Positions 8,577-14,887 of a stretch of 64,000 nt of DNA are shown here, one piece after another; position 1 is the stretch's first letter; each line of letters opens with the position of its first letter. Below the pieces are notes generated by a model, which saw nothing but the letters and a program-made list of their open reading frames with translations, had not been told where the DNA came from and ran no database searches. Source of the stretch: Burkholderia pyrrocinia. GTDB lineage: Bacteria; Pseudomonadota; Gammaproteobacteria; Burkholderiales; Burkholderiaceae. Where the stretch lies: positions 372,001 to 436,000 of the forward strand of contig NZ_CP094461.1 of the NCBI RefSeq assembly GCF_022809715.1, read 5' to 3'. The position numbers were made by a program, and so were the translations under genes.

Positions 8577-9740
8577 TCAGCGTTGCTGGAACGCGTCGAG
8601 CGACGACAGCGCACGGCCGTGGAAGTCGAACAGCGTGTTGTTGTCCCACTGATCGCCCGCGCCGAGTTTCCAGCCGACCCCCGGCGTCGGGATCCATTCC
8701 GGCTCCCACCAGAACACGCCCTTGCCGCGATGACCCGGCACACCCTTCACGATGTCGACCACCGCCGCGAGGAACTGCGCCTGCCCGGCCGGCGACGGCG
8801 GGAATGCGGTCGAGCCGGTGTTCGTCATCGAGTTCGGCTCCGAGTCGCCGTCGCTGGTGGTCCACGGATACGCGGTTTCGACGACGATCAGTTCCTTGTC
8901 GTAACGCACCGCGAGGTCGTTCGCGTTGTTGCGCAGGTCGTCGAGCGAGCCTTGCCATTGCGGGTAGTAGGACAGGCCGATCACGTCGAACGCGACACCG
9001 CGCTGCGTCGCGCTGTCGAACCACCAGCGGCTCTTCCCGTTGTCGCCGCCGCTGTCGATGTGCAGCATCACCTTGATGCGCGGATCGACGGCCTTCACCG
9101 CGTCGTGGCCCGTCTTCAGCAATTGAGCGAGGTTGTCCCACTGGTCGTAACGGCCGAGCGGCCACAGCATGCCGCCCGTGATCTCGTTGCCGATCTGCAC
9201 CCACTCGGGCCGCACGCCGGCGCGCTGAAGCCGGCGCAGCACGTCGGTCGTATACGCGGACAGCAGCACGCAGGTGTCGGCCAGGTTCTTGCCGGCCCAC
9301 GCGTGCGGCGGATATTGCTTGCCGGGGTCGGCCCACCAGTCGCTGTAGTGGAAGTCGATCAGGATGCGCATCCCGAGCGCGGCCGCGCGCTTCGCGAGTG
9401 CAACGACATGGGCCGCATCGTTGTAGCCGGCCGCGGCGCTCTGGTTCGCGGGAAAGAAATCCGTGTTGCCGGGATCGTTCCAGACCTTGATGCGGATCGC
9501 GTCGACGCCGTGCGCGCGCAGGATCTTCAGGCAGTCGCGCGGGGCGCCGTCACGGTCGAAGAAGGTTGCGCCATGGGCTTCGAGTTCCGGCAGCGTCGAA
9601 ATGTCGGCGCCCATTGCGAACGGGCTCGCCGCCGTACCGCGCGCAGTGCGTTGCGCGAAGGCCGGCAGCGGGCCGGCCAGGTCGAGGCACGCGAGCGCCG
9701 CGGTTGAAACGCTCCAGCGCAACATCGATCGTCTGTTCAT
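8577..9740 (-). CDS. GH53 endo-beta-1,4-galactanase, secreted
   Basis: This 387-residue enzyme has a signal peptide (MNRRSMLRWSVSTAALACLD, cleavage near AFAQ-30). GH53 hallmarks are IRIKVWNDP, the acid/base Glu186 in WVQIGNEITGG and the nucleophile Glu288 in LIVVETAYPW. It would cut arabinogalactan I outside the cytoplasm into oligosaccharides for the importer and GH42 enzyme on the opposite strand. The coding frame is intact, but its own ribosome binding site and the operator at 10954 are now 1160 bp away because a tnpB element sits directly before the ATG. The element end supplies a weak CGGAG six bases from the ATG, so residual translation is possible if transcription reaches it. Confidence 0.93.
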   Translation of the reverse strand: MNRRSMLRWSVSTAALACLDLAGPLPAFAQRTARGTAASPFAMGADISTLPELEAHGATFFDRDGAPRDCLKILRAHGVDAIRIKVWNDPGNTDFFPANQSAAAGYNDAAHVVALAKRAAALGMRILIDFHYSDWWADPGKQYPPHAWAGKNLADTCVLLSAYTTDVLRRLQRAGVRPEWVQIGNEITGGMLWPLGRYDQWDNLAQLLKTGHDAVKAVDPRIKVMLHIDSGGDNGKSRWWFDSATQRGVAFDVIGLSYYPQWQGSLDDLRNNANDLAVRYDKELIVVETAYPWTTSDGDSEPNSMTNTGSTAFPPSPAGQAQFLAAVVDIVKGVPGHRGKGVFWWEPEWIPTPGVGWKLGAGDQWDNNTLFDFHGRALSSLDAFQQR

Positions 9741-9756
9741 CAGATGCTCCGAGAAA

Positions 9757-9776
9757 CCCCGTCCTTCAGGGCGGGG
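9757..9776. repeat. Subterminal hairpin of the tnpB element left end
   Basis: An 8 bp stem (CCCCGTCC/GGGCGGGG with one G-T pair) closes a TTCA loop, 16 nt inside the element boundary. Such imperfect subterminal hairpins are recognised by Y1 transposases of IS200/IS605 elements. Confidence 0.65.
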
Positions 9777-9820
9777 AGGAAAGGAGCGCCGCTGTTTGAC
9801 AGCGGCATTCCAACGTTAAA

Positions 9821-10882
9821 ATGACCGGCATGATTCTTGTATACCGCTACCGGGTGAAGTCGCTCAACGGACTCTTGAACAAACAGAGCCGGGCGGTGAG
9901 CTACGTGTGGAACTTCTGCAATGACACGCAGAAGCACGCGCTCAAGTGGAGCAAGAAGTGGCCGACGGGGTTCGACCTGAACGTGCTGACGACCGGCAGC
10001 AGCAAGGAACTCGGCATTCACTCGGGAACGGTCAACGCAACGTGCGAGCAATACGCGAAGTCGCGCAGCCAGCACCGGCGCCCGTACCTGCGCTATCGCG
10101 GCAGGAAATCGCTGGGCTGGGTGCCGCTGAAGGGCCGCGACCTGAAGCGCGAGGGCGACGCATTCCGCTTCGCCGGCCACACCTTCCGCGTGTTCAGCAG
10201 TCGCCCGCTGCCGGACGGCAAGATCAAGGACGGCACCAACTTCGCGCAGGATGCGCGCGGCAACTGGTTCCTGAATATCGTGATCGAGATACCCGATGTT
10301 CAGGCGCGCCCGATCCGTTCCGGTGTCGGCATCGATCTCGGCCTGAAAGACTTCGTCACACTTTCGACCGGCGAGAAGCTGCTCAACGACCGGTTCGGTC
10401 GACGTGCGGCTGAGAAGCTGGCGAAGGCGCAGCGGGCACGCAAGCACAAGCGGCATATCGCGAAGCTGCACGCCAAGGTGGCGAATGCCCGCGCCGATTT
10501 CCAGCACAAGCTCGCGCTCGATCTGGTGCGGCGCTTCGACTACATCGCGGTCGGCAATGTGTCGGCCGCCAAGCTCGCCAGAACCAGGATGGCGAAAAGC
10601 GTCTACGACGCGTCCTGGTCGTCCTTCCGAAATAGGCTCCGTTACAAAGCGATCGCGCACGGAGCCACGTTCGAGGAAGTCGACGAAAGCGGTTCTACCC
10701 AGTCCTGTTCGGCGTGCGGGTCGACAGACAGCACGGCGCGGCCGAAAGGTATCGCGGGACTGAGAATAAGGGAGTGGAAGTGCAGCAACTGTGGTGTCGA
10801 GCATGATCGCGATATCAACGCTGCATTGAACATTCTCCGATGCGGACGTGCATCGCCAGGTGTGGGAATCACATCCCTTTAG
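9821..10882 (+). CDS. tnpB: TnpB-type RNA-guided nuclease (IS605 OrfB family)
   Basis: This 353-residue protein is normal for TnpB. The N-terminal wedge/REC region (YRYRVKSLNGLLNKQSRAVS) is followed by RuvC-I GVGIDLGLKDFVTL (Asp172), RuvC-II YIAVGNVSAAKL near 241-252, a four-Cys zinc ribbon (Cys296, 299, 321, 324) and RuvC-III EHDRDINAALNIL (Asp331). The canonical RuvC-II Glu position is occupied by Gly/Asn; Glu289 in EEVDESGS just before the zinc ribbon may substitute, as in TnpBs described with a rearranged active site. An in-frame ATG at 9830 (MILVYRYR) is an equally good start. It would act as a homing nuclease protecting the element's insertion site. Confidence 0.92.
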   Translation: MTGMILVYRYRVKSLNGLLNKQSRAVSYVWNFCNDTQKHALKWSKKWPTGFDLNVLTTGSSKELGIHSGTVNATCEQYAKSRSQHRRPYLRYRGRKSLGWVPLKGRDLKREGDAFRFAGHTFRVFSSRPLPDGKIKDGTNFAQDARGNWFLNIVIEIPDVQARPIRSGVGIDLGLKDFVTLSTGEKLLNDRFGRRAAEKLAKAQRARKHKRHIAKLHAKVANARADFQHKLALDLVRRFDYIAVGNVSAAKLARTRMAKSVYDASWSSFRNRLRYKAIAHGATFEEVDESGSTQSCSACGSTDSTARPKGIAGLRIREWKCSNCGVEHDRDINAALNILRCGRASPGVGITSL

Positions 10883-10900
10883 GGAGGTGAGGACGTCAAC
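10700..10900 (+). ncRNA. Probable omega-RNA scaffold at the 3' end of tnpB
   Basis: In this family the guide RNA overlaps the last part of tnpB and ends at the right end of the element, with the following flank acting as guide. The segment ends CCCTTTAGGGAGGTGAGGAC-GTCAAC, with a CCCTTTAGGG stem-loop like known omega-RNA 3' ends. The predicted guide would start at 10901 (GTCATCCTCCATGTGATGG). The 5' limit is a guess. Confidence 0.4.
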
Positions 10901-10953
10901 GTCATCCTCCATGTGATGGACCCCGTCGGGCACGGGGCCGTCGGCTTCAAAGT

Positions 10954-10967
10954 TTTAAGCGCTTAAA
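10954..10967. promoter_or_regulatory. LacI-type operator originally controlling the GH53 galactanase
   Basis: TTTAAGCGCTTAAA is a perfect 14 bp palindrome with the same core as the operator at 566-587. Without the tnpB element it would lie about 53 nt upstream of the galactanase start codon, so the galactanase and the importer operon were evidently one regulon. It is now about 1.2 kb from the gene. Confidence 0.7.
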
Positions 10968-11111
10968 TTTCAGGCCTCGATACGAGGCCGGATCGAGCGT
11001 AGCGCACCCGCCTTCGCACACGCAAAGAACGCATGCGTTGCCTACTATCTGGCGAGGTACGAAAGGGCGCGCATTCCCGGGGCGTCATGTCACGCGCGCG
11101 AAAACGGGTAC

Positions 11112-11125
11112 TTGACGTACGTCAG
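11112..11125. promoter_or_regulatory. FNR/NNR-like dyad
   Basis: TTGACGTACGTCAG is a 5-4-5 dyad (TTGAC-GTAC-GTCAG) similar to FNR/DNR/NnrR sites. It lies 100 bp upstream of an nnrS-like gene remnant, and nnrS genes are usually controlled by such regulators. The core is also a plain 12 bp palindrome, so other binders are possible. Confidence 0.35.
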
Positions 11126-11224
11126 GAATCCGGACGATGCCACCTCGGCTCATAGGGAAACGGGCCATCGGTGCACGTCGTGGCGCCGGGATGAATGACG
11201 GGTCCTCGATTGCAGGAGATGCGC

Positions 11225-11314
11225 ATGAAAATCAGCGAACTGACGCGGGCGCCCCTCGGCGCCCGACACGCTTGCGTTGCCGCAGTTCGGCCTGCGGCCG
11301 TTCTACCTGACCGG
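11225..11314 (+). pseudogene. Possible nnrS N-terminal remnant (frameshifted)
   Basis: An ATG at 11225 gives MKISELTRAPLGARHA. After a frame change around 11268 the reading LALPQFGLRPFYLTG follows, reminiscent of the NnrS N-terminus (a GFRPFYL-like motif before TM1). The rest of the ~400-residue membrane protein is missing and the sequence then runs into the 3' end of the opposing lipoprotein gene. The NNR-like dyad upstream supports the idea, but the match is short. Confidence 0.3.
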
Positions 11315-11346
11315 CAGGGCTCGTCGACAGCGCCGCTTGACGCGCA

Positions 11347-13560
11347 TCACGCGCGCTGCGCGAGCGCCTTTACCTGATCGGCCGACATCGCGCCGCGATA
11401 GATGCGGAACTCGTCGATCGAGCCGCTGAAGAACGGATCGCCCGGATACTGCGAACGTCCGATCCAGTTCTGCGCGGTGTGCCCGATGCGCCATGGCGCG
11501 AAGATGACGTCGCCCGCCGTGCCGATCGCGTTGCCGTTCAGATAGAGCGTCGCGGTCGTTGCCGCCAGCGTGACGGCCACGTGCGCCCATTGTCCGGCCG
11601 GCAGCGCGGCGTTGCCGTCGATCGCGCGTTCGCCGTGCCCGCCGTTGGTCGTGATCGCAAAGCGCATCGTCCCGCGATGGCTCCTCGGCGTGACGTACAG
11701 ATAGCGTCCGGTGCCCGAGCCGAAATCGAAGAGGCGCGCCCACGTCTGTCCGCCGTTCCAGTTCACCCAGGCCGCGATCGTGAAATCCGACACGTCGGCG
11801 ACGATGTCGTTCGGCAACGCGACGTAACCGGTCGAACCGTCGAGCGACACGGCGTTGCCGGTTTTTCCGGGCCCGCGCAAAACGCCGCCGGCGAGCGTGC
11901 CCGCATGACCGTTGCCGGACGCGTCCGCGGCGGCCGTGCCGCCCGTCTCGTCGAACGTCAGCAGCGTATGCAGTTGCAGCGCCGTCGACGCGGCGACTTC
12001 CGCCGAATTCGCGGTTTCGCCCGACGCGGTATGCCCGCTGATCACGTAGTACCAGACGCCCGCCGCCGGGCTGTCCGCGTACGTCAGCGGATCGGCGATG
12101 CCGCTCGCGACGGTCGTGTAGGGGCCGCCCGATTTGGACGCGCGCTTCACGTTGTAGCTTGCCGCGTTCGCGACGCCCCACCACGACAGCACGACCCGTC
12201 CGGCACCCGGCCACGCGGTCAGCCCGCTCGGCGCGGCGGCGGGCGCGACGGGATCGCGCGTGCAGGTGAGCGTGCCGTAGCCGAGCTGATCGTAGCCGCC
12301 GCTCGCTTCGCCGTAATTGCCGCCGCCGCCTTCGGGCTGGATCGCGTGCGCGAACTTCGTCGACCACGGCGCCGACAGCCCCTTGCGGTTCACGTAATGG
12401 TTGTGGACGAGTGCCCAGCATGGGCGGATCGTGCCCTGGCCGGCGGTCGAGAATTGCGTCTGGGTCACGTCGACATTCGAGTACGACGCGTACGGCACCG
12501 GCAGGAACGTGCCGTCGGGCCGCACGAGATTCGCCTTCGCGACATATTCCGCGCCCGCGAGGAAACGGTTGTTGTCGTGACCGTACAGGTCGATGCCCTG
12601 GTTCCACGCCATTTCGCAGATCGCGCCGCCCAGCGCGATGCCGAGCGTGTTGTGCCCCTGGTCGCGGCCCGACTCCTGCCATTGGCCCAGATGGCCGGGG
12701 TGCACGTAGTAGACGGCCTGCGCGATCGCGCCGTTGCCGGGCCCGTCGATGAAATAGTTGACGGCCTCGTCGAACTTCGCGTGGTCGTCGCACAGCACGC
12801 CGATCGCCATGACCGATGCGAGGTTGCACAGATCCCAGTTGGCCCAGTAGTGCGTGATGTCCGTGTTGTTGTGGCGATTCAGGAAGTCGGCGTCGATCGG
12901 GTAGAACTTGTCGGCCATCATCGCCTGGAACGCGGCGAAGTCGGCCGCCGCCCAGCCGGGATAGGTGCGCATGATTTCGCCGGCGTTGGCGAATTCGTAG
13001 CCGTAGATGCCGGCTGCCAGATCGACGTTCGAGTCCCCGGCGAGGTTCTGCAGCGTCGACGACCACGCGTTCATGATCTGCACGGCCTTGTTCGCATACG
13101 CGACGTTGCCCGAGATCTTCCAGCGCAGCGCGCACGCATAGGCGGCTGCGATGTCCTTGTACAGCACCGGGTAGTTTTGCGCGCCGGTGCCGCCGCGCGT
13201 CACGACGGCCTGCGGTCGCGGCGACCATGACAACTGTGCATGACCGTTCGTGACCAGCCGGTTCCAGCCGTCGAGCCAGGGCGACGCGGCGGTAGATACC
13301 TTCTGCGCGATCCGGTCGAAATCGGCTTGCGTATGCAGCAAGCCCGGATGCGCGAACGCTTTGCGCGTCGCGACGGTCGCGGTACCCGTCGCAACGCGTG
13401 CGAGCGCGCGGTTGCCCGCCCCGGAAGTTGCGATGCCGGTGACGCTGCCGCTCGCGTTCGTGCTGCCGCATGCCGACAGCGCGAGCGCACCGACGCTGTA
13501 AAGGAAGGTGCGCCGGGAGATGCCTGCGCCGGATCCGGGCCCAAATTGCGTGTCGTTCAT
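11347..13560 (-). CDS. Tat-exported lipoprotein with alginate-lyase-like domain and LamG domain
   Basis: This 737-residue protein starts at 13560 (MNDTQFGPGSGAG). A twin-arginine motif SRRTFLYS, a hydrophobic stretch and lipobox LSAC follow, so it is probably exported folded and lipidated. Residues ~60-380 resemble the alpha-helical toroid of the alginate lyase superfamily (FAHPGLLHTQADFDRIAQKV, HYWANWDLCNLASVMAIGVL). A fibronectin-type segment (PAAAPSGLTAWPGAGRVVLS) is followed by a C-terminal LamG/concanavalin-like domain of ~190 residues (LDGSTGYVALPND, FTIAAWVNW). Upstream in-frame codons to 13659 are less convincing as a start. Substrate is unknown; the neighbouring GH53 and GH28 remnant suggest plant or microbial polysaccharide. 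Confidence 0.8.
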   Translation of the reverse strand: MNDTQFGPGSGAGISRRTFLYSVGALALSACGSTNASGSVTGIATSGAGNRALARVATGTATVATRKAFAHPGLLHTQADFDRIAQKVSTAASPWLDGWNRLVTNGHAQLSWSPRPQAVVTRGGTGAQNYPVLYKDIAAAYACALRWKISGNVAYANKAVQIMNAWSSTLQNLAGDSNVDLAAGIYGYEFANAGEIMRTYPGWAAADFAAFQAMMADKFYPIDADFLNRHNNTDITHYWANWDLCNLASVMAIGVLCDDHAKFDEAVNYFIDGPGNGAIAQAVYYVHPGHLGQWQESGRDQGHNTLGIALGGAICEMAWNQGIDLYGHDNNRFLAGAEYVAKANLVRPDGTFLPVPYASYSNVDVTQTQFSTAGQGTIRPCWALVHNHYVNRKGLSAPWSTKFAHAIQPEGGGGNYGEASGGYDQLGYGTLTCTRDPVAPAAAPSGLTAWPGAGRVVLSWWGVANAASYNVKRASKSGGPYTTVASGIADPLTYADSPAAGVWYYVISGHTASGETANSAEVAASTALQLHTLLTFDETGGTAAADASGNGHAGTLAGGVLRGPGKTGNAVSLDGSTGYVALPNDIVADVSDFTIAAWVNWNGGQTWARLFDFGSGTGRYLYVTPRSHRGTMRFAITTNGGHGERAIDGNAALPAGQWAHVAVTLAATTATLYLNGNAIGTAGDVIFAPWRIGHTAQNWIGRSQYPGDPFFSGSIDEFRIYRGAMSADQVKALAQRA

Positions 13561-14086
13561 GATTGCATCGTTCCTTGACGAGACCCGCTCGCGAGCACCG
13601 AGGGCGAGCGGGGCGACCGACCGCCGAGCGTCATCTTGAGCGCGGTCGAAATCAGTCATCGCATAACGACGCGGAGTGTAGCGGACGCGTCATCGTTTCG
13701 GAATAAAAAGTTGTCACGAAACAACTCGTCGATCGGATAGTGATTGCTGCAAGCAAATTGATTAACATGCTAATAAAAATGGGAATAAATGGTGATTGAT
13801 ACGTTTGCGAGATATTATCGTCGCCGGCACAGCGAGCAGGAGGCGCTTCACGTATGTGGATCGATGGCGGTGCGCTATTTTCTTTGTTGTCATACAACTG
13901 ACAACTTGTGATGTTTTGCGTATCGCATGCCGGTTTGCGGGCCGATACGACTTCATGCCGGCGCAGCAACGCCGGTGTCGCTCGACGGATGAAAAAAACG
14001 GAGAACAACACGATGACGAGCAGGATCGCAGTCCTTGACGATCGATTCGCGCGATGCGCGGTAGGTTCTCCAGCACATCGACCGGC
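13561..14086. other. AT-richer intergenic region with operator-like repeats
   Basis: No gene is recognised here. The DNA is clearly more AT-rich than its surroundings around 13690-13910, and holds the dyads AGTTGT-N6-ACAACT (about 13710) and GTTGT-CAT-ACAAC (13886-13898). It probably once served as the promoter region of the lipoprotein gene and of the decayed GH28 gene. Confidence 0.5.
13886..13898. promoter_or_regulatory. GntR-type operator-like dyad
   Basis: GTTGTCATACAAC is a palindrome with a 3 nt centre, a layout used by FadR-subfamily GntR regulators. A second GACAAC follows at 13900. It lies upstream of the GH28 remnant, whose intact relatives are often induced by uronates through GntR proteins. 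No cognate regulator is in the window. Confidence 0.3.
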
Positions 14087-14434
14087 ACGCGGTATCCGGA
14101 TTTCACGAACGTCGCGGTCCAGGACTTTCACGACGTCGTCAGCGCGAAATTCGGCGGCGGAAAGATCATGTTCTCCGGCTATGAAGCGAACGGGCGGCAC
14201 TTTCCGCTCGGCATCGTGCAGAACAACGTCGTGTTCGACGGCACGCAGCCGACGTTCGAGAAAGGCGCCGCGACGCACGACACGCCCGGGCCGGGCGCCG
14301 TGAGTTTCTTCGGCTCGATCGTCACGTCGAGCGCGAACGACGTGACGGTCACCGGCACGCCGGGCACGTCCACGCCGTACGACTGCAGCGCCGCGTTCAC
14401 GACGCTGAAATCCGTCGCGCCGGCTTCGCCGATC
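14087..14434 (+). pseudogene. GH28 polygalacturonase C-terminal remnant
   Basis: The frame reads TRYPDFTNVAVQDFHDVVSA, then GIVQNNVVFDGTQPTF and ends near YDCSAAFTTLKSVAPASPI, matching the C-terminal beta-helix turns and disulphide tail of bacterial GH28 enzymes. The catalytic region (NTD, DD, GHG motifs) is absent and no start or proper stop exists, so only about 115 residues of a ~450-600 residue gene remain. It points to an ancestral pectin-degrading function next to the galactan genes. Confidence 0.6.
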
Positions 14435-14451
14435 CGATCCGGCCGGCATGC

Positions 14452-14477
14452 GCGCCACGCCGGCGATGGCGTGGCGC
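14452..14477 (+). terminator. Hairpin after the GH28 remnant
   Basis: A perfect 10 bp stem (GCGCCACGCC/GGCGTGGCGC) with a 6 nt loop directly follows the remnant. There is no T-run. It is probably the surviving terminator of the decayed gene. Confidence 0.4.
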
Positions 14478-14887
14478 ACCCGCCGCCCGTTCGGCGTGTT
14501 CTCCGTCGAACGGGTCCGTTACGCTTTCGGCTGCGCGGCATTCCAGGTACCGGCAGCGTGGCTGCGGATCGGTTTCGATGCGCATGTTCAATTTGCCCGG
14601 AACGTTCGCGATATACGGCTTCGCATGACGTCGTGCCGCGATCGGCGACGGCATGACTCGAAGCGTGCGGACTTTCAAACGCCCGCTCAGTTTTTTTAAA
14701 GACCGCGCCACGTTCGACCGGTATGATCGCTGCGCTCGCGAACGGCGCCACTGGACAGTGCAGGCCGGTGCATGCCGACCCGCGCGCAACCGACATCACG
14801 AGCACGACAACACAGGACGGCCGCGGCGACGCACCGCTCGTCGCCGGGGCCGAACGGGCCGAGACAGCACGACGGAGTATTGAAACA
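14478..14887. other. Non-coding leader region of the TonB receptor gene
   Basis: No convincing gene. A poly-T tract (14690-14697) is present; no clear Fur box was found by eye. The promoter of the receptor gene should lie here. Confidence 0.4.

Larger units (their letters stand above)
9741..10900 (+). mobile_element. IS200/IS605-type element carrying tnpB only (IS1341-like)
   Basis: The left flank ends in TTCAT (9736-9740), a typical target/TAM pentamer for this family, and the left end has a subterminal hairpin at 9757-9776 (CCCCGTCC-TTCA-GGGCGGGG). The right end follows tnpB and reads CCCTTTAGGGAGGTGAGGAC then GTCAAC, the conserved 3' end of such elements. There are no terminal inverted repeats or target duplication, as expected for this group. 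No tnpA gene is present, so it cannot move by itself. Rejoining 9740 to 10901 recreates GGAGG-ATGAC-ATG in front of the galactanase, which supports these boundaries to within a base or two. Confidence 0.85.

Noticed and set aside
10921..10937. CCCCGTCGGGCACGGGG hairpin as the right-end hairpin of the tnpB element
   Set aside because: It lies outside the reconstructed boundary at 10900 and would belong to the original galactanase leader.
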